A program made the position numbers and the translations under genes. Below are positions 1-9,059 of a stretch of 37,118 bases of DNA, one piece after another. The notes under the pieces were generated by a model, which saw nothing but the letters and a program-made list of their open reading frames with translations, did no database searches and was not told the origin of the DNA. The DNA comes from JACQAI01 sp035507915. Lineage in GTDB: Bacteria; Pseudomonadota; Alphaproteobacteria; Elsterales; Elsteraceae. Position 1 is the stretch's first letter. Each line of letters begins with the position of its first letter. The DNA lies in NCBI GenBank assembly GCA_035507915.1, contig DATJNS010000171.1, positions 1-37,118 on the forward strand, in the 5' to 3' direction.

Positions 1-354
1 CCTCCCCACGCGCGACGCCGCGTCGCTCGCAAGGGCACGCCGCGTCGCGCGCGGGTCCCCTCCGTGCACTACCTGGACAAGCCCGCAGGGGGGCTAACAT
101 TCAAAGCGAAAGGGGGGCGACGGTTCGGCGCGAATTGACACCCATGCCGGCAGATATCCGCCGTCGTCGTCCCCGCGGCCATCTGTTCACGAAGGATCCC
201 GATGATTTGGCTGCTCCTCGTCATCCTCTCTCGGAACGGGCTCCCAGCACTTGGCGGAGATGCAGGGACCGAGGTCAGTCGTGCAGGGCCGCGCCGTTTG
301 ATGCCCGTGCGCTTGTACCGAGCCCTCGTGGGCGTAAGAAGTGCTGTCGGGCGC
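1..354. other. Left-edge stretch with no supported gene
   Basis: Several overlapping short frames are open here on both strands, but none has a convincing ribosome-binding site, a recognisable motif or protein-like composition. The first 50 bases carry a 12-base direct repeat (ACGCCGCGTCGC at 15-26 and 37-48), itself partly self-complementary; I cannot assign it a function. The stretch lies next to the unrecognised gene at 355-762 and the integrase, so it is probably part of the same integrated element, but no element end is visible. Confidence 0.5.
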
Positions 355-762
355 CTACGAGGCACCGAACTTCTTCAAGGTGGCGGAAGACAGCTGCCCC
401 TGGACAACATGTCCACCGTCTAGCGCGAGGTAGCGACCCACGGGGTCGACCACCAAAACGTCCGGCTCCTCGGGGACAACGCCATTGTTGACGTCGGACA
501 GCGCCGCTGTGACTCTGTCCCACAGCTCCCGGCACTCCCACGAGTCAAACTGAGTCCACGACGCGCCCGGTTCATGGAGGTCACGATCCAGCTGATTTAC
601 GTGCTCTAACGCCTCGGCAACCCAGCGTTTGAGCACGCGCACGTCCTCGCCGGACCAAGCTACTATTCTCACTATAATGGAGGCGATCGCTTCCGCGGCG
701 AGCTCAAACATTTGTTCGCGCCGGGCATCGTCTGCGAAGAGTTCAGCAGATACAATCATCAT
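355..762 (-). CDS. Hypothetical acidic small protein, probable island cargo
   Basis: I do not recognise this 135-residue protein. It is acidic and mostly helix-forming in its first half, with no signal peptide and no clear membrane segment. Residues around VAWSGEDVRVLKRWVAEALE look amphipathic, and a cluster of Trp residues (SWTQFDSWECRELW) follows. I chose the ATG at 762 because AGGAG lies about seven bases upstream. The frame stays open to an ATG at 783 and a TTG at 804, neither with a good ribosome-binding site. Base composition is less GC-rich than the metabolic genes to the right. Together with the integrase next door on the same strand, this suggests mobile-element cargo. Coding status rests on frame length, the ribosome-binding site and amino-acid composition only. 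Confidence 0.6.
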   Translation of the reverse strand: MMIVSAELFADDARREQMFELAAEAIASIIVRIVAWSGEDVRVLKRWVAEALEHVNQLDRDLHEPGASWTQFDSWECRELWDRVTAALSDVNNGVVPEEPDVLVVDPVGRYLALDGGHVVQGQLSSATLKKFGAS

Positions 763-1040
763 AGACAGCTCCTGCGATATCATCCGGGGGACACCCAGGC
801 GCAATCCACAGGCAAAGTTCCTGGGGCGGCGCTGAGTCTGGAAGCCCTAGATGTCGCTGGGCTGTCGCAAGGCTTTCGATGATACCCTGCGTCGAACGGC
901 AATCACGCCGCTGCTATACATAACACATTGGCGCATCGCCGCCAATGTCGACGGAGTTCCTCGCCGAATGTACGAGGAGCTCCGTCAGTCCTCCGAAGCA
1001 CCGCGCCGCGCCAGTCGCAGCGCACCCGAGACTCCGATCA

Positions 1041-2198
1041 TCACCCCTTTCTGCCGCGCATCGCATGGATGGCACGTCGGATTGAAAACCATCCGGGCCT
1101 CCGACGGATTGTGGCGGGCTCCAACACAGGAGCCGCCGCTGGGAGATCCGGTGGATCAAGGAGCGCGACAGCCCGATCGAGATCAGATTGAACGAGATGG
1201 GCGTACCGCTCCGTCATCTTGATGGACGCATGCCCGAGCAGTCCGCCGATCTGCTGCAGACTCACCCCGCGTCGGGCAAGGCGCGATGCGTAGTGATGGC
1301 GCAGGTCATGGAGCCTGAAGTCCTCGATGCCCGCGCGGCGGCATGCGGCCTGGAATGCCGTGCGGTTGTCCGCACCAGCTTTCAGCTTCCCACCGAGCGA
1401 CCGCACGGGACTCAAAAAGACGGGGATGTTCAAGGTGCGGGGCTTCTCGCCGAGAGGCTTGCGGAGACGTCTCAGAAGCTCCGTGGAGCGCACCGGCAGC
1501 GGCACCTGCCGGGCTTTGCCGCTCTTGGTTTCGGTCGCGCGGAACGCGACGACCGCGCGATCGCCCTCGAAGCGGACATCGCTCCAAAGCAACCCGCGCA
1601 TCTCCGCGCGGCGCGCTCCCGAGTCCATTATGAATGTCACGATATCGCGCAGATGCGGCGCGCAGGCGCCGAGCAACCTGGCCTCTTCCTCGTCGGTGAG
1701 GTACCGGACCCGCCCGCGTGGTTCCTTCAGCATCTTGAGCCTGAAGGTCGGCGCGGCGACGTTCCAGTCGTCGCGCGCCAAATTGACGATCGCCCGGACC
1801 CACGCGTAGAGGCGATTGGCCCCTCCGGCACTGAGTCCCTTCTCGGTGAGGAGCTTGTCGCGCCATGCCGCGACCTCGGCTTGCGTGATCTGGTCGAGCC
1901 TCCGGTCGGGGCCGAAGTGCGTCCTGATTTGGTTCAGGCTGTAGAGCGCCGCCTTGAGCGTGTCCGGTTTGCCGTCGGGCTCCAGAACGGTCAGGTAATA
2001 GCGATCGATCGCCTCGCCCAAGGTGATGCTGGGAGCCTTGCCGGCCTTCACCCGGTCGTGTATCTGTCGCCGCCACTCGGCCTCGAGCTCGCGGGCTTGG
2101 CTCTTCGAGGGTGTCCCCGAAGAGCGGCGCACGGTCTCGCCGAGGTAGGTAAACTCGATCAGCCAATTGGCTGATCCGTTTCGTTTCAGGACCGCCAT
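1041..2198 (-). CDS. Tyrosine recombinase / phage-type integrase
   Basis: A site-specific DNA recombinase of 385 residues, a normal length for phage and island integrases. An N-terminal segment begins MAVLKRNGSANWLIEF and resembles an arm-type DNA-binding domain. A SAM-like core-binding domain follows (TLGEAIDRYYLTVL and onward), then the C-terminal catalytic domain. Catalytic residues appear intact: Arg in SGARRAEMRGL, HxxR in HDLRHHYASRLARRG, His in LLGHASIKMTERYAHL, and the nucleophile Tyr in that same segment. I chose ATG 2198; the frame remains open up to 2402, but that extension is antisense to the tRNA and gives the spurious peptide typical of reverse-read tRNA genes. The gene starts 87 bases from the 5' end of tRNA-Thr and is transcribed away from it, consistent with an integrated element to the left. 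The excision partner and far attachment site are not in the window. Confidence 0.93.
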   Translation of the reverse strand: MAVLKRNGSANWLIEFTYLGETVRRSSGTPSKSQARELEAEWRRQIHDRVKAGKAPSITLGEAIDRYYLTVLEPDGKPDTLKAALYSLNQIRTHFGPDRRLDQITQAEVAAWRDKLLTEKGLSAGGANRLYAWVRAIVNLARDDWNVAAPTFRLKMLKEPRGRVRYLTDEEEARLLGACAPHLRDIVTFIMDSGARRAEMRGLLWSDVRFEGDRAVVAFRATETKSGKARQVPLPVRSTELLRRLRKPLGEKPRTLNIPVFLSPVRSLGGKLKAGADNRTAFQAACRRAGIEDFRLHDLRHHYASRLARRGVSLQQIGGLLGHASIKMTERYAHLVQSDLDRAVALLDPPDLPAAAPVLEPATIRRRPGWFSIRRAIHAMRGRKG

Positions 2199-2285
2199 TT
2201 TTTCAGCGACCACACACAGAATCACACACAGTCCGATGACAAGGGTCGCCAAAGGGCCAGAAGAGTCAAGGTTCCCGCGGGATTT

Positions 2286-2360
<75 letters not shown>

Positions 2361-2452
2361 GCGCGCGGGCGGCTTGCCTTGAGCGCGGTCGAACCCCGAC
2401 AATGGCGGCGCGGACCCCCCGAAGGGCCCGCCGGCCCGGGGGGAACACGCCG

Positions 2453-3433
2453 ATGAACCTGCCGCTCAACCTGCCGCCCGATCAGCAGCGCGCCATGCTG
2501 CGCCAGATGCTGACGATCCGCCGCTTCGAAGAGCGCGCCTCCGCCGATTACCTGGCCGGAAAGATCTACGGCGTCGTGCACTGCTACATCGGCGAGGAGG
2601 CGGTCGCGGTCGGCGTGTGCAGCGCGCTCAAGCCGACCGACCGCATCATCTCGACCCATCGCGGCCACGGCCACTGCATCGCCAAGGGCGCCGACCTCAA
2701 CCGCATGATGGCCGAACTCTACGGCCGCCAGACGGGCTACTGCAAAGGCAAGGGCGGCTCGATGCACATCGCCGATTTCGGCATCGGCATGTTGGGCGCC
2801 AACGGCATCGTCGCGGGCGGCATCTCGATCGTCACGGGCGCCGGGCTGGCGGCGCAGATGGAGGGCAAGGGCGGCGTCGCGGTCTCGTTCTTCGGCGATG
2901 GCGCGTCGAACGCCGGGCCGTTTCATGAATGCCTCAACATCGCCGCCGCCTGGAAGCTGCCGATGCTCTATGTGTGCGAGAACAACATGTGGGCGGCCCA
3001 GACCTCGGCGGCGTCGACCCACGCGTTGGGCGACGTCGCCGCACGCGCCGCCGGCTACGGCATCCCCGGCGTGGTGGTCGACGGCAACGACATCTTCGCG
3101 GTCTATCAGGCGGCCAGCCGCGCCGTCGAGCGCGCCCGCGCGGGCGACGGGCCGACCCTGATCGAATGCAAGACCTACCGCTGGCGCGCGCATACCGAGC
3201 GCAAGGGCCAGCCCGACCCGCGCGACAAGGCCGAGATCGAGGCGTGGCTGCGCAAGGACCCGATCGCGCGGCTGGTCGAGCGGCTCGACGCGCAGGGCGA
3301 CCTCGGCGACGCCGGCCTGCGGGAGCTGGAGCGCGCGGTCGCATCGGCCATCGAAGGTGCCGTCGCGTTCGCCGAGGCCAGCCCCTTCCCGACGCCCGAG
3401 CAGGCGACCGACGACGTGTTTGCGGCCGATTGA
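2453..3433 (+). CDS. Thiamine-diphosphate 2-oxoacid/acetoin dehydrogenase E1 component, alpha subunit
   Basis: This is the alpha subunit of a heterotetrameric E1 (pyruvate, acetoin or branched-chain 2-oxoacid dehydrogenase family). With the beta subunit it would decarboxylate a 2-oxo acid or cleave acetoin using thiamine diphosphate. It has 326 residues, usual for the family. The cofactor motif runs from GDG at about residues 148-150 to NN at 177-178. The segment STHRGHGHCIAKG is typical of the acetoin/pyruvate alpha family. ATG 2453 follows a purine-rich run; the frame upstream runs through the tRNA and is not coding. The beta gene follows after 10 bases. No E2 acyltransferase or E3 is nearby, so the acceptor partner must be encoded elsewhere or the pair acts differently. 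The substrate cannot be told from sequence. Confidence 0.93.
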   Translation: MNLPLNLPPDQQRAMLRQMLTIRRFEERASADYLAGKIYGVVHCYIGEEAVAVGVCSALKPTDRIISTHRGHGHCIAKGADLNRMMAELYGRQTGYCKGKGGSMHIADFGIGMLGANGIVAGGISIVTGAGLAAQMEGKGGVAVSFFGDGASNAGPFHECLNIAAAWKLPMLYVCENNMWAAQTSAASTHALGDVAARAAGYGIPGVVVDGNDIFAVYQAASRAVERARAGDGPTLIECKTYRWRAHTERKGQPDPRDKAEIEAWLRKDPIARLVERLDAQGDLGDAGLRELERAVASAIEGAVAFAEASPFPTPEQATDDVFAAD

Positions 3434-3443
3434 GGGACACGAC

Positions 3444-4421
3444 ATGCGCGAGCTGACCTACAACGAGGCCGGTGTCGAGGCGGTCGCCGAGGAGATGCGG
3501 CGCGACCCCAAGATCTTCTATATGGCGACCGACCCGATCGGAGCGCTGCTCAAGGAATTCGGCGACAAGCGGATGCGCGCGACGCCGATCGCCGAGGGCG
3601 CCCTCACGGGCATGGCGATCGGCGCCGCCGGCTCCGGCTTCCGTCCGATCGTCGACTGGCGCCAGGTGACGTTCGCCTTCGTCGCCATGGACCAGATCGT
3701 CAACCAGGCGTCGAAGATCCACTACATGTTCGGCGGTCAGCGCAGCTTCCCGATCGTCTATCGCGCGGCGGTCGGCGGCGGCACGCGGCTCGCCGCCCAG
3801 CACTGCCAGTGCCCCTACTCCATGTTCATGAACCTCGCCGGCCTGAAGCTTTTCCTGCCGTCGACGCCCTACGACATGAAGGGGCTGCTCAAGTCGGCGA
3901 TCCGCGACAACAACCCGGTGATCTCGTTCGAGTCGAACCGCCTGATGGCGCGCAAAGGGCCGGTGCCGGAGGACGACTACACGATCCCGCTCGGCGTGGC
4001 CGACATCAAGCGCGCGGGCAGCGACGTCACCGTGGTCGCGCTGGCGTGGCTGGTGCACGAGGCCCTGGCGGCCGCCGAGGAGCTCGCCAAGGAGGGCATC
4101 TCGGTCGAGGTGGTCGATCCGCGCACCCTGGTGCCGCTCGACAAGGACACGATCCGGGCGTCGGTGCGAAAGACCGGCCGCCTCGTGATCGCCGACGAGG
4201 CCGGGCCGACCGCGGGCTTCTCGGCCGAGGTCGCCGCGGTGGTCACCGAGGACCCGGCGACGTTCGGCGCGCTCAAGGCCGCGGTGAGGCGCGTGTGCGC
4301 CCTGCAGGTGCCGATCCCCTACAGCCCCGGGCTCGAAGATCACGTCTTCCCCGACCGCGCGCGCATCACCGCCGGCATCCGCGACGTGCTCAACGGCCCG
4401 CGGCCGGCGGCGGCCGCATGA
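3444..4421 (+). CDS. Thiamine-diphosphate 2-oxoacid/acetoin dehydrogenase E1 component, beta subunit
   Basis: The beta subunit pairs with the E1 alpha encoded just upstream to form an alpha2-beta2 E1. Of its 325 residues, the N-terminal two thirds form the pyrimidine-binding transketolase-like domain. TPIAEGALTGMAIGAA and FAFVAMDQIVNQASKIHYMFGG are family hallmarks. The C-terminal transketolase domain contains SVEVVDPRTLVPLD. ATG 3444 is preceded by GAGGGA, and the gap from the alpha stop is 10 bases, so the two are co-transcribed. The gene ends in an ATGA at 4418-4421. Unlike standard aco or pdh operons, the next gene is an amidohydrolase rather than E2. This may be an orphan E1 recruited to a catabolic operon, or one sharing a distant E2/E3. 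Confidence 0.93.
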   Translation: MRELTYNEAGVEAVAEEMRRDPKIFYMATDPIGALLKEFGDKRMRATPIAEGALTGMAIGAAGSGFRPIVDWRQVTFAFVAMDQIVNQASKIHYMFGGQRSFPIVYRAAVGGGTRLAAQHCQCPYSMFMNLAGLKLFLPSTPYDMKGLLKSAIRDNNPVISFESNRLMARKGPVPEDDYTIPLGVADIKRAGSDVTVVALAWLVHEALAAAEELAKEGISVEVVDPRTLVPLDKDTIRASVRKTGRLVIADEAGPTAGFSAEVAAVVTEDPATFGALKAAVRRVCALQVPIPYSPGLEDHVFPDRARITAGIRDVLNGPRPAAAA

Positions 4422-4431
4422 CGTCGGTCTC

Positions 4432-5730
4432 GTGACGCCGGCGGCGCTCGCCGCTCTTGCCGCCGGCGGGCGACGGGTCCGCCTCGTCAACGGCCGCCTG
4501 ATCGACGGCCTCGGCACCCCACCGATCGCCGCCGGCTTCGTCGAGCTCGACGGCGACCGCATCGCCGCGACGGGGACGATGGCGGCCGCGCCGCCGCGCG
4601 ACGGCGACACGCTCGTCCTCGACGTCGAGGGCCGGACCCTGATGCCGGGCCTGATCGACTGCCACGCCCATCTCGTCTACAGCGGCTTCCGCACCCTCGA
4701 GGAGCTCGACCGCTGCCCGATCGAGACCGCCGCGATCAACGCGACGCTCAACGCCCGCAAGGTGCTGGCCGCGGGCTACACGACCGTGCGCGACGTCGGC
4801 ACGATCGCGAACGTCGCGGTCGCCGTGCGCGACGCGATCGCCGAGGGCAAGGTGCCAGGCCCCCGCGTCGTGGCGAGCGGCCAGATGATCTGCGCGACCG
4901 GCGGTCCGGCCGACACCCTGCCGCCCCACTGGGAGCGCAAGTCGGGCGGCTTCGGCGCGGTGGCCGACGGCGTCGACGCCATCCGCAGGACGGTGCGCCA
5001 GCAGATCCGCAACGGCGTCGACAACATCAAGCTCGCGGCCAGCGGCGTCGAGGTCGGCCCCTACGCGTACACCTGGATGACGACCTTCTCCGAGGACGAA
5101 GTGCGCGCCGCGATCGAGGAGGCGCATCGCTGGGGCCGCACGGTGGCGATCCACGCGCAGTCCTACGACTCGGTCAAGTTCGCGCTGCGCGCCGGCGTCG
5201 ACACGGTCGAGCACGGCACGCGCATGGACGATCAGACCATCGCGCTGTTCAAGGGCTCGACCAGCATCCTGGTGCCGACCCTGTGCACCCTGTTCAGCGT
5301 GCTCGAGCTCGGGGCCAAGCTCAACTTGATGCCCAAGCAGCGCGAGGAGATGGCGGTCAACGAGCCGCTCTGGCTCGACAGCGTGCGGCGTGCCCACGCC
5401 GCCGGCATCCCGATCGCCGCCGGCGGCGACCTCGGCAACCGCTTTCCGCACGGCACCAACGCGCGCGAGCTCGACTACCTGGTGCGCGCGGGCCTGTCGC
5501 CCATGGAGGCCATCCAGGCGGCGACGGGCGTCGCCGCGCGGGCGCTCAAACGCGACACTTTGGTCGGCGCGCTGACCCCGGGGCGGCTGGCAGACTTGCT
5601 GGTGGTCGACGGCGATCCGCTGGCCGACGTCCGGCTGCTGCAGGACGCCGCGCGGCTGGCCCTCGTGCTCAAGGGCGGCCGAGCGGTGGCAGGCCGCTTG
5701 CACGCGACTGCCAATGGCGGCGAGATGTGA
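4432..5730 (+). CDS. Metal-dependent amidohydrolase (imidazolonepropionase/prolidase-like)
   Basis: A 432-residue member of the amidohydrolase superfamily (TIM-barrel metal hydrolases). Expected metal and catalytic residues are present: HxH at about 78/80 (DCHAH), a candidate carboxylated Lys at about 200 (NIKLAASG), His 241 (AIHAQ), His 261 (VEHGT) and Asp 333 (AAGGDLGN). The C-terminal GRLADLLVVDGDPL belongs to the beta-sandwich that completes this fold. Relatives hydrolyse imidazolonepropionate, Xaa-Pro/Arg dipeptides or ring amides; the substrate here is unknown. GTG 4432 is the assigned start; its ribosome-binding site is weak, so translation may be coupled to the E1 beta gene 10 bases upstream. 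It lies directly before a Liv-type importer, suggesting that it acts on the imported compound. No signal peptide, so cytoplasmic. Confidence 0.88.
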   Translation: MTPAALAALAAGGRRVRLVNGRLIDGLGTPPIAAGFVELDGDRIAATGTMAAAPPRDGDTLVLDVEGRTLMPGLIDCHAHLVYSGFRTLEELDRCPIETAAINATLNARKVLAAGYTTVRDVGTIANVAVAVRDAIAEGKVPGPRVVASGQMICATGGPADTLPPHWERKSGGFGAVADGVDAIRRTVRQQIRNGVDNIKLAASGVEVGPYAYTWMTTFSEDEVRAAIEEAHRWGRTVAIHAQSYDSVKFALRAGVDTVEHGTRMDDQTIALFKGSTSILVPTLCTLFSVLELGAKLNLMPKQREEMAVNEPLWLDSVRRAHAAGIPIAAGGDLGNRFPHGTNARELDYLVRAGLSPMEAIQAATGVAARALKRDTLVGALTPGRLADLLVVDGDPLADVRLLQDAARLALVLKGGRAVAGRLHATANGGEM

Positions 5731-5771
5731 GCCATCGCGGGCACGGACAGGACACAACCGGGAGAGGGGAT

Positions 5772-6959
5772 ATGACAGTCATGCGCAAGGGCATCATCGC
5801 AACCGGTGCGCTGCTCGCCGGCTGGGCGCTCACCGCCGCGCCGGGACGCGCGGCGGACGTGCCGGGGGTCACCAAGGACGAGATCAAGATCGGCACGTTC
5901 GGCTCGCTGACCGGGCCGACCTATCTCTACGGCAAGATAACCATGAATGGTGTCGACGCCGTCTTCCACAAGGTGAACGAGGCGGGCGGCGTCAACGGCC
6001 GCAAGCTCGTGCTGGTGCGCGAGGACGACCGCTGCGATCCCGCCACCGCGGTCGCCGCGGTCAAGCGGCTGGTCTACGAGGACAAGGTGTTCGCCATCAT
6101 CGGCGGCGGCTGCTCCAACGCGACCCTGGCCGCGCGGCCGGAGATCGAGAAGGACCAGGTTCCGCTCCAGGTCTTCGCCTCGGTCGCCGACGGCATCACG
6201 GACCCGGTCAGCAAGTACATCTACACGACGGTGTTGACGTCCTCGATCGAGAGCCGCGCGCAGGTGCAATACGCGATCGAGAAGGGCGCCAAGAAGATCG
6301 CCGTGGTGGCCCAGCACGACGCCTGGGGCCAGTCGCGCTACGACCCGCTGATGGCCGACTTGAAGCAGCATAACGTCACGCCGGTGGTCGACGTCGAGAT
6401 GACGGTCGACGACAACGATGCCACCACCCAGGCGCTCAAGATCGCCCAGACCGGCGCCGACGCGGTCATCATGCTGCTCTACCAGAAGCCCGGCGCGGTG
6501 CTGGTGCGCTCGCTCAACAAGCTCGGCCAGAACCCGATCCTGATCGGGCAGACCGGCATCGCCGATCCGGTCGCCTTCACCAAGCAGGTCGACATTCCGG
6601 GCGCGACCGACAAGTTCGTCACCCCGGCCGTGGTGCGCTACGCGCCGACCGATCCCCAGATGAAGGACTGGGTCGCGCTGCTCAAGCAGCTGTTCCCGAA
6701 CGACGAGCTGTCGGTCTACAACCTGATGGGCGTCAGCGCGGGCGAGGTCATGGTCGACGCCCTCAAGGCCGCCGGGCCCGACCTGACGCGCGAGAAGTAT
6801 CTCGACGTCATGGAGCACCTCAAGGTCGACCACACGTCCGCCTACGCGGGCCCGATCCAGTGCAACGATCCCGCCAGCCACCAGTGCAACCACACGCCCG
6901 CGTGGCTGAAGGCGGCCGGCGATCACGCCGAGGTGATCGGGGTGACGACGCTGAAGTGA
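5772..6959 (+). CDS. Branched-chain amino acid ABC transporter-type substrate-binding protein (LivJ/K family)
   Basis: A periplasmic type I binding protein of 395 residues that delivers ligand to the LivHMGF complex encoded immediately downstream. It has a classical Sec signal peptide (MTVMRKGIIATGALLAGWAL) with likely cleavage after GRA-A near residue 28. The mature start, VTKDEIKIGTFGSLTGP, is typical of the family. Two lobes follow, with hallmarks such as VNEAGGVNGRKL and KKIAVVAQHDAWGQ. ATG 5772 has a strong GGGAGAGGGG site. Family members bind branched-chain amino acids, amides, urea or aromatic acids; the amidohydrolase and amidase at either end of the operon point to an amide-bearing ligand, which is inference. 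A palindromic repeat separates it from livH, an arrangement that often keeps binding protein more abundant than the membrane subunits. Confidence 0.94.
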   Translation: MTVMRKGIIATGALLAGWALTAAPGRAADVPGVTKDEIKIGTFGSLTGPTYLYGKITMNGVDAVFHKVNEAGGVNGRKLVLVREDDRCDPATAVAAVKRLVYEDKVFAIIGGGCSNATLAARPEIEKDQVPLQVFASVADGITDPVSKYIYTTVLTSSIESRAQVQYAIEKGAKKIAVVAQHDAWGQSRYDPLMADLKQHNVTPVVDVEMTVDDNDATTQALKIAQTGADAVIMLLYQKPGAVLVRSLNKLGQNPILIGQTGIADPVAFTKQVDIPGATDKFVTPAVVRYAPTDPQMKDWVALLKQLFPNDELSVYNLMGVSAGEVMVDALKAAGPDLTREKYLDVMEHLKVDHTSAYAGPIQCNDPASHQCNHTPAWLKAAGDHAEVIGVTTLK

Positions 6960-6993
6960 TGCGCCGCTCGATCAACCAAGGTCCTTCCGAATT

Positions 6994-7109
6994 GTCATTG
7001 CGAGCGAAGCGAAGCAATCCAGAGCCGCGTCATCCCCCGCTGGATTGCTTCGTCGCGGAGCCTGTCCTCGGGCCGCGCATGCGCGGACCCGGGGGCTCTT
7101 CGCAATGAC
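6994..7109. repeat. REP-like compound palindromic intergenic repeat
   Basis: This 116-base element lies between the binding protein and livH. The outer arms GTCATTGCGA (6994-7003) and TCGCAATGAC (7100-7109) are perfectly complementary. Inside, GAAGCAATCCAG (7011-7022) pairs perfectly with CTGGATTGCTTC (7040-7051). A third hairpin has the 14-base palindrome CCGCGCATGCGCGG at 7073-7086. The GTCATTGCGAGCGAAGCGAA core is a dispersed intergenic repeat known in several alphaproteobacteria. In RNA it would form a branched stem-loop able to stabilise the upstream binding-protein mRNA or reduce downstream readthrough. No second copy was seen in this window. Confidence 0.85.
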
Positions 7110-7136
7110 GGGAATTAGAACGAGTTCGATCGCGAC

Positions 7137-8042
7137 GTGCTCCAGCCGGGCCCGACCATCATGATGATGTTCGGCTACCTGTTCACGACCGGCATCACCA
7201 CGGGGGCGCTCTACGCCCTCGTGGCGCTCGGCATCACGATCGTCTACAAGGCGACGCGCACCGTGAACTTCGCCCACGGCGATCTGTTCATGATCGGCGG
7301 CTTCATCGCCTACACCTTCCATGTGATGTGGGGCATCCCCTACGTCGTGGCATTGCTGTTGGCGGTGGCCGCCGGTTTCGTGATCGGCGCGGTCGCCGAG
7401 CGCATCGCGTTCCGGCCGCTGCTCGATCAGCCGGTCGTCAGCATGCTGCTGGCGACCATCGGCCTATCCTTCGTGCTGAAGGGCGTCGCGCGCGCGATCT
7501 GGGGCGGCAAGGGCGACTTCATCCCCTTTCCCCCTCTGGTCGGCGGACCACCGCTGTCGCTCGCCGGCCTGATCATCGTGCCTCAGCAACTCGTCGTGCT
7601 GGGCGGCGCGCTCGTCGTCATGCTCGCGTTCGCCGTGTTCTTCAAGTTCACCCGGCTCGGCCGCATGATGCAGGCGACCTCCGACAACGCCAAGGCGGCC
7701 AAGCTGGTCGGCATCCGGATCGGCCGGGTCTACATGGTGACGTTCGCGACCGGCGCCGCGGTGGCCGGCGCAGCGGCGGTCCTGATGGCGCCCATCACGC
7801 TGCTCTACCCCGACATCGGCTTCGTGCTGTTCATCAAATCGTTCGCCGCGGCGGTGCTGGGCGGGCTCACGAGCATTCCCGGCGCGGTGCTGGGCGGCTT
7901 CCTGATCGGCCTGATCGAGGCGCTGTGCGGCGGCTACATCAGCACGAGCCTGCAGGACGTGTCGTCCTACATCGTCATCATGATCGTGCTCGTCTTCCTG
8001 CCGAACGGGCTGCTCGGCGGCCCCAACCTGCGCAGGGTCTGA
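7137..8042 (+). CDS. livH: Branched-chain amino acid ABC transporter permease LivH type
   Basis: An inner-membrane permease subunit of a Liv-type importer. The 301 residues form about eight hydrophobic segments. Family landmarks are GALYALVALGITIVYKATRTVNFAHGD near the N terminus and GGLTSIPGAVLGGFLIGLIE near the C terminus. I list GTG 7137, but the ATG codons at 7161, 7164 and 7167 would also give a full-length protein. None of the candidates has a strong ribosome-binding site, so the N terminus is uncertain by up to ten residues. The gene follows the palindromic repeat and is nearly contiguous with livM (stop at 8042, next start 8044). With LivM it forms the channel energised by LivG and LivF. 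Confidence 0.93.
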   Translation: MLQPGPTIMMMFGYLFTTGITTGALYALVALGITIVYKATRTVNFAHGDLFMIGGFIAYTFHVMWGIPYVVALLLAVAAGFVIGAVAERIAFRPLLDQPVVSMLLATIGLSFVLKGVARAIWGGKGDFIPFPPLVGGPPLSLAGLIIVPQQLVVLGGALVVMLAFAVFFKFTRLGRMMQATSDNAKAAKLVGIRIGRVYMVTFATGAAVAGAAAVLMAPITLLYPDIGFVLFIKSFAAAVLGGLTSIPGAVLGGFLIGLIEALCGGYISTSLQDVSSYIVIMIVLVFLPNGLLGGPNLRRV

Positions 8043-8043
8043 C

Positions 8044-9059
8044 GTGGCGCGCCTGGTCGGCAACCGCCCGTTCCTGATCCTGCTGTTCGCCGCGTTCGCG
8101 GTCGTGCCGTGGGTCGCCAACCCCTACATCCTCTACGTCGGCAACCTGGCGCTGCTCTACATGATCCTGGCGACCGGCCTCAATCTCCTGGTCGGCTACG
8201 CCGGGCAGTTCGCGCTGGCTAACGCCGCCATGTTCGGCATCGGCGCCTACGGCACGTCGCTGCTCCAGGTGCGGCTCGGCGTGCCCTACGTCGTCGCGGC
8301 ACCCGGCGGCGCCGTTCTCGCCATGCTGATCGGCACGACCATCGCGCTGCCGGCGCTGCGGCTGAGCGGCATCTATCTGGGCCTGATCTCGCTGGCATTC
8401 GCGCTCTTCACCCAGTGGGTCCTGCTGCACTGGAACGCCGTCACGTTCGGCGCCGGCGGCTTCCCGGTGCCGCATCTCGATCTCGCGCCGCTCGCGATCG
8501 GGTCCGATCTCGCCATCTACTATGTCAGCTGGCTCGTCACGCTCGCGCTGGTCGTGCTGGCGTGGCGCCTGGTGCGCTCGCGCATCGGCCGCGCCTTCGT
8601 CGCCATCCGCGACGGCGAGATCGCCGCCCAGTCGCTCGGCGTCGACCCGCTGCGCTACAAGGCGTTGGCGTTCGCGTTGAGTGGCCTCTACGCCGGCATC
8701 GCCGGCGCGCTCTACGCGCCCCTGCTGGGCTACATCTCGCCCGAGGGCTTCGACCTGTTCCAGATGATCATCCAGAAATCGATGATCGTCGTGGGCGGCA
8801 TGGGCTCGATCATGGGCTCGGTGATCGGCGCGGTCGTCGTGGTCGTCGTGCTCGAGGCGCTGCGCGCCTTCAAGTCGACCCAGGAGATCGTGTTCGGCGC
8901 GATCCTGATCGGCTTCGTGCTGTTTCGCCCTCGCGGCCTGGTCGCCTTCCTGCAGCTGCTGCCCGGATGGGACGAGCCGGTGAGCGCGGTCGACGGCGAG
9001 CGCTACGCCGCGCTGCGCGAGCAGGCGCAGACGGCGACGCCGGCAGCCGAGACTGTTCC

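Noticed and set aside
851..1222. Plus-strand frame between the small island gene and the integrase
   Set aside because: It overlaps the integrase C terminus, has no ribosome-binding site, and its composition is not protein-like.
4418..4435. Six-codon ATG frame between E1 beta and the amidohydrolase as a leader peptide
   Set aside because: It starts within the E1 beta stop and ends at the amidohydrolase GTG; too short and without regulatory codons, more simply a chance ATGA.
5475..6926. 483-codon minus-strand frame over the Liv-type binding protein
   Set aside because: It is antisense to a gene with a signal peptide and family motifs; the composition is of shadow type.
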